This document shows, piece by piece, positions 35,730 through 44,930 of a stretch of 64,000 nt of DNA (the stretch's first letter is position 1; each line of letters starts with the position of its first letter). This stretch comes from Kutzneria viridogrisea. GTDB taxonomy: Bacteria > Actinomycetota > Actinomycetes > Mycobacteriales > Pseudonocardiaceae. The notes under the pieces are model-generated. The model ran no database searches. It had not been told where the DNA came from and saw nothing but the letters and a program-made list of their open reading frames with translations. Where the stretch lies: the NCBI GenBank assembly GCA_014138725.1, contig JACJID010000001.1, positions 372,001 through 436,000 on the forward strand, written 5' to 3'. Both the position numbers and the translations under genes were made by a program.

Positions 35730-36746
35730 GTGGTCGAGCAGAGCCGGGAGATGCCGACCCTGGACGAGGTCGCCAGGGTCGCCGGGGTGTCCCGGTCCAC
35801 GGCCTCGCGGGCCATCAACGGGCAGGTCTACGTCAGTGCCAAGGCCCGCGAGGCGGTGACCAACGCGGTGGCCAGCCTGGGCTACAGCCCGAACCTGCTG
35901 GCCCGCTCGCTGGCGACCAAGCGCACCAACTCGATCGCGCTGGTGCTGTCCGAGCGCGGGGACACCGTGCTGGCGGACCCGTTCTTCGCGCGGGTGCTGC
36001 GCGGGGTGCACGCGGGCCTGTCCGGCAGCGGCATGCAACTGGTGCTGCTGATGGCCCAGGACGAGCAGGCCCAGGGCGAGCTGGGGCAGTACCTGTGCGC
36101 GGGGCATGTGGACGGGGCGCTGGTGGTCAGCCTGCACGGGGACGACCCGCTGCCCGACCAGCTCGCGAGCTCCGGCCTGCCCGTGGTGCTGCTGGGCAGG
36201 CCGCTGGCGAAGGTGGACGTGCCGTACGTGGACGCCGACAACTCCACCGGCGGGGAGCTCGCGGCGGCACACCTGGTCGAGCGCGGGCGGCGGCACATCG
36301 CCACGATCGCCGGACCGCGCGACATGGCCGCGGGCATCGACCGGCTCTCCGGCTGGCGGCGCGGCATGACGGCCGCCAAGCGCAGGCCCGCGGGCGTCGT
36401 GCACGCCGACTTCACCGCGGCCGGTGGCGCCGCGGCGATGCGCGAGTTGCTGGCGGCGCACCCCGAGGTGGACGGGGTGTTCGCCGCCTCCGACCTGATG
36501 GCCGTGGGCGCCATGCAGGTGCTGCGCGAGGCCGGTCGGCGCATCCCGCAGGACGTGGCCGTGGTCGGCTTCGACGACTCCGAGCTGGCCGAGACTGCGG
36601 TGCCCCCGTTGACCAGTGTGCGCCAGCCGATCGAGGAGATGGGCAGGGCCATCACCCTGCGGCTGATCGCGCAGATCAACGCCGTGGCCGACCAGCCGTC
36701 CTCGGTGCTGCTGCCGACCGAACTGGTCCCCCGCGAGAGCAGCTGA
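35730..36746 (+). CDS. LacI-family transcriptional regulator
   Basis: A 338-residue repressor starting at GTG 35730 with GGGGAG upstream. The helix-turn-helix and hinge are in the first 60 residues: TLDEVARVAGVSRSTASRAI, then GYSPNLLARSLATKRT. A periplasmic-binding-protein-like sugar domain follows, ending VGFDDSELAETAVPPLTSV. The CebR-type operator just upstream suggests control of glucan or cello-oligosaccharide use, perhaps including itself; no sugar transporter is adjacent. An ATG at 35679 in the same frame lacks a ribosome site. Confidence 0.91.
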   Translation: MVEQSREMPTLDEVARVAGVSRSTASRAINGQVYVSAKAREAVTNAVASLGYSPNLLARSLATKRTNSIALVLSERGDTVLADPFFARVLRGVHAGLSGSGMQLVLLMAQDEQAQGELGQYLCAGHVDGALVVSLHGDDPLPDQLASSGLPVVLLGRPLAKVDVPYVDADNSTGGELAAAHLVERGRRHIATIAGPRDMAAGIDRLSGWRRGMTAAKRRPAGVVHADFTAAGGAAAMRELLAAHPEVDGVFAASDLMAVGAMQVLREAGRRIPQDVAVVGFDDSELAETAVPPLTSVRQPIEEMGRAITLRLIAQINAVADQPSSVLLPTELVPRESS

Positions 36747-37064
36747 GTCAGCGCAGCAGTAGCACGGCCAGCTCGTCGAGCAGTTCGCTCACGCGGTCGG
36801 GCGTGGCGCGGGTCAGGGTGCGCGAGAGTCTACGGCCGACCGCTGCCCGGCCCGTCCCGCAGCGGCTTCGTCACCGCGACCCGCATATCGCGCTAATCGG
36901 CGGACTTCACGTTTAAAACCAGATCCGTGGGCGCCCCGACTGTTTCGTGACCGGTGATTAGCGCGCATTGACAAACTCCTCGTGCACGGTTGTGCCCGCG
37001 AATTGGCTGCCATTACGGTCGGCTGCGCTGGTGGACCGATCTCAATGACGAGGAGGAATCGACA
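36747..37064. other. 318-bp gap: degraded coding fragment and inverted repeat
   Basis: On the minus strand, a frame ending at 36748 reads LTRATPDRVSELLDELAVLL with one Arg before the stop. It has a helical, coding-like composition but no usable start; upstream the sequence falls out of frame, suggesting a frameshifted small gene. Further right, CGCGCTAATC (36889-36898) and GATTAGCGCG (36956-36965) form a 10-bp perfect inverted repeat 57 bp apart, around AT-richer DNA that may hold the promoter of the next gene. Confidence 0.4.
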
Positions 37065-37667
37065 GTGGCAGCGATCACGCGCCGGGCGAGGAGCAGGAAT
37101 GCGACCAGAGCTGGAGTGCTCACCGCCGTCACGGCTGTCGCACTGGGGGTTTTCGGAGCGGGAATGGCCGCGGCGGCTGACAAGTCGCTGACCTTCAAGG
37201 GCGCATTCCCGCTCATCGGTCAGCAGAGCGTGCACACCGTGGTGCACGTGAACATCCCGGCCAAGGCCACGCCCGGTCAGGCCCTCACGGTGCCCTTCAG
37301 CATCGATGTGGACGCGGGCAAGGCGGCCGGTGACGGGCTGCGCCTGGTCGGGGCCAAGAACGTCGCCGGGACGATCAAGTCCTCGGTGACGCTCAAGGCC
37401 TCGGACGGCAGGACCGTGCCGCTGCCGATCGAGCTGCCGATCCCGAAGACCGCGGTGCCGCCGCAGGGGGCGCTGACCTTCGCGGCCAAGGGCTCGGTGC
37501 GGTTCACCGTGCCCAAGGGCGTGGCGGCCGGTGCCGCGAAGACCTCGGTGGACGCGACGGCCACCACCCACGTGGTGACCGACAGCTCGCTGGGCCAGTT
37601 CGACGTCAAGCTCACGCTCGACCCCGCTGGCCAGGACACCGTCCTGGGCAGCACGCAGGTCGGCTGA
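37065..37667 (+). CDS. Secreted DUF6801-like protein
   Basis: A 200-residue exported protein starting at GTG 37065 with GAGGAGGAATCGACA upstream. A signal peptide ends GMAAAADKS. The mature region follows the DUF6801 pattern: FKGAFPLIGQQSVHTVVHVN, GLRLVGAKNVAGT and PQGALTFAAKGSVRFTVP, an all-beta surface domain. The cysteine often found before the FPLIG block is replaced by Ala. Function unknown. A hairpin follows and separates it from the desaturase operon. Confidence 0.72.
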   Translation: MAAITRRARSRNATRAGVLTAVTAVALGVFGAGMAAAADKSLTFKGAFPLIGQQSVHTVVHVNIPAKATPGQALTVPFSIDVDAGKAAGDGLRLVGAKNVAGTIKSSVTLKASDGRTVPLPIELPIPKTAVPPQGALTFAAKGSVRFTVPKGVAAGAAKTSVDATATTHVVTDSSLGQFDVKLTLDPAGQDTVLGSTQVG

Positions 37668-37674
37668 TCCACCC

Positions 37675-37708
37675 TCCCGGTGCGGGGCGGGCACGTCCCG
37701 CACCGGGA
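37675..37708 (+). terminator. Terminator hairpin after the DUF6801-like gene
   Basis: A perfect 12-bp stem (TCCCGGTGCGGG) around a 10-base loop, 8 bp past the stop. Confidence 0.75.
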
Positions 37709-37730
37709 CCCTCCACTGAGGACTCAACCC

Positions 37731-38831
37731 ATGACCGAGCGCGGCGCACATCCCAAGGTTCCTTTGGTGCGCAAGCAATTCCTGCGGGCCGTGCGCTCGC
37801 TGTTCTCCCCGCTGCTGCCCGACGACTACCTGGAGCTGATCAACCCGCTGTGGTCCACCCGCGAGCTGCGCGGACGGGTGGAGCGGATCGAACGGGAGAC
37901 CTCGGACACCGTGACGGTGCTGATCCGGCCCGGGTTCGCCTGGCAGGGCCACCGACCCGGCCAGTACCTGCGCATCGGCGTGGTCATCGACGGGGTGCAC
38001 CACTGGCGGGCCTACTCGCTGACCTCCGACCCCGACCGCGCCGACGGCCTGATCAGCGTGACGCCGAAGCTGGTCGAGGGCGGCAAGGTCTCCCCGTACC
38101 TGGTGCGCCGCCTCGCGCTGGGCTCGGTCGTGCGGCTGGGCCGCGCCGAGGGCACGTTCACCCTGCCCGAGCGCGTGCCGCCCAAGCTGCTGTTCGTCAG
38201 CGCGGGCAGCGGCATCACGCCGATCATGAGCATGGTGCGCAGCCTCGCCGACCACGGGCAGCTGCGCGACGTGGTGCACCTGCACTCGGCGCGCACCGAG
38301 CAGGACGTGATCTTCCGACCTGACCTGGCGGACCTGGACCGTCGCCACGAGGGCTACCGGCTGCACCTCCAGCTGACCGCGGAGCACGGCCGGATGTCCC
38401 CGGCGGACCTGGACGAGCTGTGCCCGGACTGGCGTGAGCGGGAGGCGTTCTGCTCCGGACCCGGCGAGTTCCTGGACCAGCTCACCAGCCACTTCGAGCG
38501 CGAGGGCAAGCGGGAACGCCTGCACCTGGAGCGGTTCCAGCCCAGGATCCTCGGCGGTGAGGTCGAGCCGGGCAGTGGTGGCCCGGTGCGGTTCCTCAAG
38601 GGCGGCAGGAACACCGAGTGCGACGGGCGCACGCCCATCCTGGTCGCCGGTGAGCGGGCCGGACTGGAACTGGCCTACGGCTGCCGCATCGGCATCTGCT
38701 TCACCTGCGTGGGCCGACTGCGCTCGGGCCGCGTCCGCGACCTGCGCACCGGCGAGGTGTCGGGCAGCACGGGGGAGCTGGTGCGCACCTGCGTCAGCAC
38801 CGCCGAGGGCCCCGTCGAGATCGAACTCTGA
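37731..38831 (+). CDS. Ferredoxin-NAD(P)H reductase with plant-type [2Fe-2S] domain
   Basis: A 366-residue electron-transfer protein starting at ATG 37731 (GAGG upstream). The FAD domain has WRAYSLTSDP near residue 90. The NAD(P) domain has LLFVSAGSGITPIMSM near 155 and FCSGPGEFLD near 240. The C-terminal ferredoxin domain has the CX4CX2C cluster in YGCRIGICFTCVG plus the last Cys in VRTCVS. It is 14 bp before a membrane desaturase, matching the known mycobacterial pairing in which such a reductase (Rv3230c) feeds DesA3, so it most likely supplies electrons to its neighbour. Confidence 0.9.
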   Translation: MTERGAHPKVPLVRKQFLRAVRSLFSPLLPDDYLELINPLWSTRELRGRVERIERETSDTVTVLIRPGFAWQGHRPGQYLRIGVVIDGVHHWRAYSLTSDPDRADGLISVTPKLVEGGKVSPYLVRRLALGSVVRLGRAEGTFTLPERVPPKLLFVSAGSGITPIMSMVRSLADHGQLRDVVHLHSARTEQDVIFRPDLADLDRRHEGYRLHLQLTAEHGRMSPADLDELCPDWREREAFCSGPGEFLDQLTSHFEREGKRERLHLERFQPRILGGEVEPGSGGPVRFLKGGRNTECDGRTPILVAGERAGLELAYGCRIGICFTCVGRLRSGRVRDLRTGEVSGSTGELVRTCVSTAEGPVEIEL

Positions 38832-38845
38832 GAGCGAGCCACACC

Positions 38846-40087
38846 ATGACCCAGTCCCAGATCCCGAGCCCGATCGCGCACCTGAGCGCCGAGCAGGTCG
38901 AGCAGCTCGGCCGCGAGCTCGACGCCGTGCACGCCGAGGTGTTCGCCGACCTGGGCGACCGGGACCGCCGCTACATCAAGGCGGTCATCGCCGTGCAGCG
39001 CCAGCTGGCCGTGGCCGGGCGCGTGCTGCTGCTGGGCTCCCGGTTCCGGCCCGCCTGGCTCGCGGGCACCGCCTGCCTGGGGGTGGCCAAGATCCTGGAG
39101 AACATGGAGATCGGCCACAACGTGCTGCACGGGCAGTGGGACTGGATGAACGACCCGTACATCCACTCCTCGACCTGGGACTGGGACACCGCCTCCACCG
39201 CCGAGGCGTGGAAGCACTCGCACAACTACGTGCACCACACGTTCACCAACATCCGCGGCAAGGACAAGGACCTCGGCTACGAGATCATGCGGATCGACCC
39301 GCACCAGCCCTGGCACCCGGTGTACCTGTTGCAACCGTTCTACAACCTGCTGCTGATGGCCCTGTTCGAGTGGGGCGTGGCCCTGCACGACCTGGACCTG
39401 GAGGCGATCCGCGCGGGGGAGAAGCCGGTTCCCCAGGTGGTCGAGGAGCTCAAGGGCATCTCGGGCAAGGCCCGCGACCAGGTGGTCAAGGACTACCTGG
39501 GCTGGCCCGCGATCAGTGCGCTGGCAACGGGTCTGGTCGGGCTGGTGGCCTACCGGGCGCGGGGTCGCACCGGCGTGCTCGGCGCCGCGGCCCGGCTGGC
39601 CCGGCGAACCTTCGTCAGCACCGCCGTGGCCAATGCCGCCGCCAACGTGGTGCGCAACGTGTGGGCGCACGGCATCATCTTCTGCGGCCACTTCCCCGAC
39701 CAGACCTACACCTTCAGCGAGGAGGAGGCCCGCGACGAGAGCCGTGGCGGCTGGTACGCGCGCCAGCTGGTGGGCGCGGCCAACATCGAGGGCGGCCCGC
39801 TGTTCCACGTGCTCAGCGGCAACCTCGGCTACCAGGTGGAGCACCACCTGTTCCCGGACATGCCCAGCACCCGGTACGCGCAGATCGCCCCCAAGATCAA
39901 GGACATCTGCGAGCGCTACGGGCTGCCGTACAACTCCGGGCCGCTGCTCAGGCAGTGGGGCATGGTGCAGCGCACGATCCTGCGCCTGGCGTTCCCCGGC
40001 GGCAAGCCGCGCCCGAAGCCCGGGCCGTACCGGGGCGGTGACCGGCCGGTGGTGAGCAGTCCCGAACCGGTTCTTGTTGACCGCTGA
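38846..40087 (+). CDS. Membrane fatty-acyl desaturase (DesA3-like)
   Basis: A 413-residue diiron desaturase. The three histidine boxes are present: GHNVLHGQW near residue 92, HSHNYVHHTF near 128 and YQVEHHLFPDMP near 330. Hydrophobic segments occur near residues 55-75, 160-180 and 225-245. In mycobacteria this family inserts a delta-9 double bond into stearoyl-CoA. It needs electrons from a reductase, encoded immediately upstream with a 14-bp gap. Confidence 0.91.
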   Translation: MTQSQIPSPIAHLSAEQVEQLGRELDAVHAEVFADLGDRDRRYIKAVIAVQRQLAVAGRVLLLGSRFRPAWLAGTACLGVAKILENMEIGHNVLHGQWDWMNDPYIHSSTWDWDTASTAEAWKHSHNYVHHTFTNIRGKDKDLGYEIMRIDPHQPWHPVYLLQPFYNLLLMALFEWGVALHDLDLEAIRAGEKPVPQVVEELKGISGKARDQVVKDYLGWPAISALATGLVGLVAYRARGRTGVLGAAARLARRTFVSTAVANAAANVVRNVWAHGIIFCGHFPDQTYTFSEEEARDESRGGWYARQLVGAANIEGGPLFHVLSGNLGYQVEHHLFPDMPSTRYAQIAPKIKDICERYGLPYNSGPLLRQWGMVQRTILRLAFPGGKPRPKPGPYRGGDRPVVSSPEPVLVDR

Positions 40088-40171
40088 GCAGGTTCACGAG
40101 GCGGCCTTGCCCGGGGGACCGGCCCGGCCTAGGGTCCGGCCACAGTGATCACACGGTGGAACGGGGCGGGA

Positions 40172-40996
40172 ATGCTTACCAGTTACCAGGAATCCGTCGC
40201 GGGGGCCTTCGACCGCTCGGCCGAGAGCTACGACGCGGTCGGCGTGGAGTTCTTCCAGGTGTTCGCGCGGCAGCTGTTGGACGATCTCGTTGTGCGCCAA
40301 GGGGATCGTGTGCTCGACGTGGGCTGTGGCCGCGGCGCCGTGCTGTTCCCGGCCGCCGAACTGGTGGGGCCGAACGGGTCGGTGACCGGGATCGACCTGT
40401 CCGAGGGCATGGTGCGGCACACCCTCGCGGAGATCGAGGGCCGGGGGCTGTCCAACGTCACGGCCCAGGTGATGGACGCGCAGCGGCCCGCGCTGCCCGG
40501 CGGCGCGTTCACCGCGGTGCTGGCCTCCTGCGTGGTGTTCTTCCTGCCCGACCCGCTCGCGGGCATGCGCGCCTGGCACGACCTGCTCGCGCCCCGCGGG
40601 CGGATCGGCATGACCACCTTCGCCTCCGGCGACCCGAGGTGGGCTGCCGTGGAGCAGGTCTTCGCGCCGTTCGTGCCGCCGAGCACCCTGTGGGCGCTGG
40701 CCGCGGCGGCACAGACCTTCGGCAGCACCGAGTCCTTCGAGCGGGCCGTGGCCGCCGCGGGGTTCGCGGGGATCAACTCCGTGGTGCGCGAGCACCCGAT
40801 CCACTTCGCCGACCGCGAGCAGTGGATCAGGTGGTCCTGGTCGCACGGTCAGCGCATGTTCTGGGAACTGATACCCGAGTCTCAGCAGCGGTCCGTGCGC
40901 GAGCAGGTGCTCGAGTGCCTGCGTCCGCTGTGCCGCGAGGACGGCAGCCTGGTGCTGAACCAGGTCGTGCGCTACACCGTGGCACGGCGGGACTGA
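40172..40996 (+). CDS. Class I SAM-dependent methyltransferase
   Basis: A 274-residue methyltransferase. Motif I reads VLDVGCGRGAVLFPAAE near residue 51, the acidic loop VTGIDLSEGM follows, and motif IV lies in VLASCVVFFLPD near 122. It resembles ubiquinone/menaquinone-type and small-molecule methyltransferases; the substrate is not predictable. A GTG at 40145 is an alternative start; neither has a strong ribosome site. Confidence 0.85.
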   Translation: MLTSYQESVAGAFDRSAESYDAVGVEFFQVFARQLLDDLVVRQGDRVLDVGCGRGAVLFPAAELVGPNGSVTGIDLSEGMVRHTLAEIEGRGLSNVTAQVMDAQRPALPGGAFTAVLASCVVFFLPDPLAGMRAWHDLLAPRGRIGMTTFASGDPRWAAVEQVFAPFVPPSTLWALAAAAQTFGSTESFERAVAAAGFAGINSVVREHPIHFADREQWIRWSWSHGQRMFWELIPESQQRSVREQVLECLRPLCREDGSLVLNQVVRYTVARRD

Positions 40997-41082
40997 TCAC
41001 TCCGATGGCGGTTGCCTTCGTGTTGCCGGGGTGTATTTGATCTGCGAGTATCACACTCCGTCACGAATCGAAGGAGCGTTCG

Positions 41083-41496
41083 ATGACCGCTCGGCTCAAT
41101 CCCTACATCAGCTTCTCCGGGGACGCCCGGCAGGCGATGGAGTTCTACCAGTCCGTCTTCGGCGGCGAGCTCGTGCTGAACACCTTCGGCCAGTACGGGC
41201 CGCCGGACTCACCGATCGCGAACCAGATCATGCACGGCATGCTGGAGACCCCCAGCGGGTTCACGCTGATGGCCTCGGACACCCCGCCCGGCATGGAGTT
41301 CAAGCCCGGCACCACCATGACCGTGAGCCTGAGCGGGGACAGCGCCGAGGAACTGCGCGGCTACTGGGACCGGCTCTCCGAGGAGGGCTCCGTGTCCGTC
41401 CCGCTGGAGAAGCAGATGTGGGGCGACGAGTTCGGGGCCTGCGCCGACAAGTTCGGCGTCTCCTGGATGGTCAACATCGGCCAGCCGCAGAGCTGA
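41083..41496 (+). CDS. PhnB-like VOC family protein
   Basis: A 137-residue protein with GAAGGAGCG upstream of its ATG. It opens LNPYISFSGDARQAMEFYQSVFG, the typical start of the PhnB/3-demethylubiquinone-like branch of the VOC superfamily, and ends with WGDEFGACADKFGVSWMVN, the usual closing block. Family members are often of unknown function. It is followed by a strong hairpin terminator. Confidence 0.88.
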   Translation: MTARLNPYISFSGDARQAMEFYQSVFGGELVLNTFGQYGPPDSPIANQIMHGMLETPSGFTLMASDTPPGMEFKPGTTMTVSLSGDSAEELRGYWDRLSEEGSVSVPLEKQMWGDEFGACADKFGVSWMVNIGQPQS

Positions 41497-41516
41497 AACC
41501 CTCTCACTTCCGAGCT

Positions 41517-41551
41517 GGGCCCGTGACCTGAGCCCCCGTGGTCACGGGCCC
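41517..41551 (+). terminator. Rho-independent terminator after the PhnB-like gene
   Basis: A perfect 12-bp stem (GGGCCCGTGACC) with an 11-base loop, followed by TTCCTCTT. Confidence 0.85.
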
Positions 41552-41639
41552 TTCCTCTTGCTGCAACGCCCCTTCCGGCCATCACGCGGCTGGCTCCATG
41601 GTGTGCGGGTACGTGTCACGCGCACCTGAGGAGCCCTGC

Positions 41640-42158
41640 ATGTCCACCAGAAACCGCGTTGCCGTCCTGCTCGCCGGCGCCGCCGCGATCGGCTGCGCCG
41701 CACTGCCCGCCCAAGCCGCCGCCGCGCCCAGCGACGTGCGCGCCAGCATCGCCAAGATCGCGCTCGGCGAGGTCGGCTACGAAGAGGGATCCAACAACTG
41801 CAACAAGTACGGCCCCTGCGAGGAGTGGTGCTCGCTGTTCGCCACCTGGGTCTGGAACAAGGCGGGGGACGCCATCCCGCACTACGCCTACACCGGTGAC
41901 GTCTACGAGTGGGGCGTGCGCAACGGCCGGGCGCACGCCAGCAACACCGGCATGAAGCAGGGCGATGTCGTGTTGTACGGCACCCGGGACAACAGCCTGC
42001 ACATCGGCGTGGTCGTCTCGGTCGCCAGCAACGGCCAGATCACCACCGTCGAGGGCAACGACCGCAACGCCGTGCGCAAGGACGGGCCCTTCGACCCGAC
42101 GCACGCCAAGGCCGCCGGGCGGCCCGGCAACATCTACGGCTGGGTCTCGGCCGTGTAG
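41640..42158 (+). CDS. Secreted CHAP-domain amidase/endopeptidase
   Basis: A 172-residue exported protein (signal ending AAAAPSD). The CHAP fold is clear: NCNKYGPCEEWCSLFATWVW near residue 55 with the catalytic Cys in EWC, and LHIGVVVSV with the His near 121. CHAP enzymes cleave peptidoglycan peptides or glutathionylspermidine-type amides. It is a minimal, single-domain member, with its own promoter region and terminator. Confidence 0.9.
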   Translation: MSTRNRVAVLLAGAAAIGCAALPAQAAAAPSDVRASIAKIALGEVGYEEGSNNCNKYGPCEEWCSLFATWVWNKAGDAIPHYAYTGDVYEWGVRNGRAHASNTGMKQGDVVLYGTRDNSLHIGVVVSVASNGQITTVEGNDRNAVRKDGPFDPTHAKAAGRPGNIYGWVSAV

Positions 42159-42175
42159 CAGCGCACCGAGGAGGA

Positions 42176-42206
42176 CCCCTGCACGGCTGCCGAAGCCGTG
42201 CAGGGG
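42176..42206 (+). terminator. Terminator hairpin after the CHAP gene
   Basis: A perfect 13-bp stem (CCCCTGCACGGCT) with a 5-base loop, 17 bp past the stop. Confidence 0.82.
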
Positions 42207-42314
42207 CCAGGGTGCGGGCTCGGTGGTCACCCCTTCAGCCCATTCCGCAGTGCTATGAGGACATAGCCACCTTGGGCTTCTGCTTGGGATATCCGATTCG
42301 TCAGGCTGAGTGGT

Positions 42315-43370
42315 ATGACGGCACCGTGGGGAAAACGCGGGGACATGATCGTCCACGAAAGTGAACCGTTCAACGCCGAGCCGACCCCCGCGGCATTGGC
42401 GCGGGCGGTGTTGACCAGTACCGACGCGTTCTACGTGCGCAACCACGGTCCAGTGCCGGAACTGGACCCGCGGACGTGGCGACTGTCCGTACGGGGACTG
42501 ATCGCCCGGCCACTCACGTTGTCGTTGGCGGACCTGCAAAGCAGGTTCGACCACCACCGGGTGATCGCCACCATGCAGTGCGCGGGCAACGGCAGGGCCG
42601 GGTTGATGGCGGTGCGCGCCATGCCGGGGCACCCGTGGCAGCGGGGCGCGACCGCCACCGCGACCTGGACCGGGGTCCGGCTCGCCGACGTGCTCACCGC
42701 TGCCGGCCTGGACACCACCCGCGGTCACGTTGCCTTCGAAGCCCCTGACATCGCCGTGGACGCCTGCCCGCCGCAGCGTTTCGGTGCTTCCATTCCGCTC
42801 GCCAAGGCGATGAGCGACGAGGTACTGCTGGCGTGGCGGATGAACGGCCAACCGTTGCACGCGGTGCACGGCGCGCCTGTCAGGGTGGTGGTGCCCGGCT
42901 ACATCGGCGCTCGCAGCGTCAAATGGGTGGACCGCGTCACGGTGCGGGAACACCCGTCGCTGAACTACTTCCAGGACGTCGCCTACCGGCTGGCGGGGCA
43001 GGCGCTGGGGCCGATCGCGGTGAACTCCGCCATCCTCGCCCCGGACGACGGTGCCACCGTGGCCGCCGGACCGGTCACGATCACCGGATATGCCATGGCC
43101 GGCGACGGACGCGGCATCACCCGCGTGGAGGTCAGCCTGGACGGCGGTCGGCAGTGGCACCGGGCGGAGTTGGGGAGCCGACTCAGCCAGTGGGCCTGGC
43201 GTCAGTGGAGCATCACCCTCGACCTGCCGCCAGGCGAGGTGGAGGTGACTGCTCGAGCGTGGGACGTCACCGCGGCCACGCAGCCCGAGCACGAAGCACC
43301 GCTGTGGAACCCCAAGGGATACGCCAACAACGCCTGGGCGCGCACCCGCTACCTGGTCAAAGCTAGGTGA
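42315..43370 (+). CDS. Sulfite-oxidase-family molybdopterin oxidoreductase
   Basis: A 351-residue soluble enzyme with no signal peptide. The molybdenum-ligating Cys lies in IATMQCAGNGR near residue 86, GAPVRVVVPGYIGARSVKW near 191 completes the cofactor domain, and a C-terminal Ig-like dimerisation domain follows from ~235 (VTITGYAMAGDGRGITRVEVS). There is no heme domain. Relatives oxidise sulfite or act on unknown substrates. The last codons border a decayed region. Confidence 0.88.
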   Translation: MTAPWGKRGDMIVHESEPFNAEPTPAALARAVLTSTDAFYVRNHGPVPELDPRTWRLSVRGLIARPLTLSLADLQSRFDHHRVIATMQCAGNGRAGLMAVRAMPGHPWQRGATATATWTGVRLADVLTAAGLDTTRGHVAFEAPDIAVDACPPQRFGASIPLAKAMSDEVLLAWRMNGQPLHAVHGAPVRVVVPGYIGARSVKWVDRVTVREHPSLNYFQDVAYRLAGQALGPIAVNSAILAPDDGATVAAGPVTITGYAMAGDGRGITRVEVSLDGGRQWHRAELGSRLSQWAWRQWSITLDLPPGEVEVTARAWDVTAATQPEHEAPLWNPKGYANNAWARTRYLVKAR

Positions 43371-43794
43371 GCTCGACCGGCACACCGACTCCCAGCCTGC
43401 TGCGGTGTCACTCCAGGTCTGGCGGGCCGGTAGTCACCGGTATTGCGCTTGCTGAGCTTGTAGGTGTGATGTCGGTTGGCGATGGACAGGCGATGACCAT
43501 CGCGGTATGCCCAGGTCATGAGGTATCCACAAGCGAGCCGCCAGGCCCCGGCGCGACGCGCGCTCGAACGCGACGACCAGATGGTAACCGGCTGGATGAA
43601 ACAGGGGTGGCCCCAGTGATGGTCCTCGAGGACGCTGCGGGATTCTCGCGGACGCCGCCCACTCCTGGGCCTGGCGCGGCCACACGCTGATCGTGCGGGT
43701 AACAGGGTCGCTCCCGTCCTAGCTGCGGTGTACCGTGCTGGCCACCGGGCGTTCACTGATCCCGAGGACCTGATCTACGCCGTCTGGCGAGGCT
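43371..43794. other. 424-bp region without a convincing gene
   Basis: Several overlapping frames exist on both strands but none has a ribosome site, a recognisable domain or consistent actinobacterial codon use. The local GC is lower than in the flanks. A minus-strand stretch reading AYRDGHRLSIANRHHTYKL is coding-like but isolated. I read this as decayed DNA. Confidence 0.45.
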
Positions 43795-44031
43795 TTACGT
43801 CAACTCCAGTACCGCCACGACGTCCTCGACGGCTGCCCAACCGGTACCGGGCTCCTCGGAGAACGCCCGCAGGAGGTACTTCACCGTCTGGACTTCCAGC
43901 GCCTTGCCCCGCGCCAGTACGGAGGCCACCAGGTTCGTGATCTGGCTGATCTGCTTGGGGAGGGCCTGGTCCTCTGTTCGCCTCCGGATTCCGTTCCGCA
44001 TCGGAAGAAGAGAACGGATCGAGAGGGCCAT
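43795..44031 (-). CDS. Small hypothetical protein
   Basis: A 78-residue frame; an internal Met at residue 11 (ATG 44001) may be the true start. The body (PKQISQITNLVASVLARGKA, then a helical stretch ending DVVAVLEL) is predicted helical. It lies 27 bp downstream of another unknown gene on the same strand and the pair looks like a small operon. No family recognised. It could be a remnant, given the poor coding context around it. Confidence 0.45.
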   Translation of the reverse strand: MALSIRSLLPMRNGIRRRTEDQALPKQISQITNLVASVLARGKALEVQTVKYLLRAFSEEPGTGWAAVEDVVAVLELT

Positions 44032-44058
44032 GATCGGGACGAGGCCTTCCGGGCTCGG

Positions 44059-44583
44059 CTAGGTCTCGTTCCCGCGTGGCTCGCCGGCGTAGGGAATCCA
44101 CTCGAACCCCTGCGCGAAGGAGTGGAAGCCTGTCGTGGAGCCCAGTGCCAAGCGGGCCTCGCTGGACAGGACCAGACCAGGAAGGCCGCCGACGCGCAGC
44201 TCCTCTGACCAGTCCACCCGCAGCTCGTCCAAGTCTACGAACCCCTCCGGGTCCCACCCGACCATCGCGGCCTGATAGCCGTCCAGTCGCTCCAACACTT
44301 TGTACAAGCCGTCGCCCAGTGCGGACAGCTGGGCCTTGTTCAGGATGGCGCGCTCGATGCTGCGGTCGTGCGGCAGTCCCCACGACACGCCCATCGGAGC
44401 CACCGCCAGCTCCACATAGCCAACTCCCGCATATGAGATGGCATCGCGCAGGAACGGCGGGTGCAACCCGATCAGACGCTCGTCCACCGGGACCGGCCCC
44501 ATCGTCGCGAGTGAGTCACGGGCTTGCTCGGCAGCGGATCGTTCCACCCCGAAGTTCATCACCAGTTCGAAGATGACCGCCAT
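44059..44583 (-). CDS. Hypothetical protein, possibly immunity-like
   Basis: A 174-residue acidic soluble protein with balanced amino-acid use. It begins MAVIFELVMNFG and has a WGLPHDRSIERAI segment near residue 68 and a GWDPEGFVDLDELRVDWSEE stretch near 108. I do not recognise the family. Size, acidity and single-domain form are similar to immunity proteins of polymorphic-toxin systems, but no toxin gene is adjacent, so this is only a suggestion. Confidence 0.6.
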   Translation of the reverse strand: MAVIFELVMNFGVERSAAEQARDSLATMGPVPVDERLIGLHPPFLRDAISYAGVGYVELAVAPMGVSWGLPHDRSIERAILNKAQLSALGDGLYKVLERLDGYQAAMVGWDPEGFVDLDELRVDWSEELRVGGLPGLVLSSEARLALGSTTGFHSFAQGFEWIPYAGEPRGNET

Positions 44584-44930
44584 ATCGACACCGGGCTCTC
44601 ACAAGGTCAGGACCACCGGGCCGAAGACTACCCACTCCCGATCGAGACGCCAGCCCAAGACCGGCCATCGTCGCAGCCTCGGTCTCTTCCCGCCGTCCAG
44701 GGAGCAACGGAGCGCTCGTCAAGTCAGCCTTTTGCCGTTGGGCCGGACCTCTTCCTCCCGACAGGGTTGGTATGCCGCACTCGCCCTGGCGCTGGCGCGG
44801 TCGGCCAGTGCATGCGCGTCGGGGCAGGCCGAGTTCGGCGTTGCCCGGCCAGTACGAGCCGACCTTCACCCCGGCGGTGTGCGCGGTGGCCGTCGACTTC
44901 ACGGTGAACCGGCTCACCGACTCCCACACC

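Noticed and set aside
43349-43756. 136-residue minus-strand frame after the molybdopterin enzyme
   Set aside because: It overlaps the 3' end of a clear gene, has no ribosome site and an R/S-rich composition; treated as decayed DNA.
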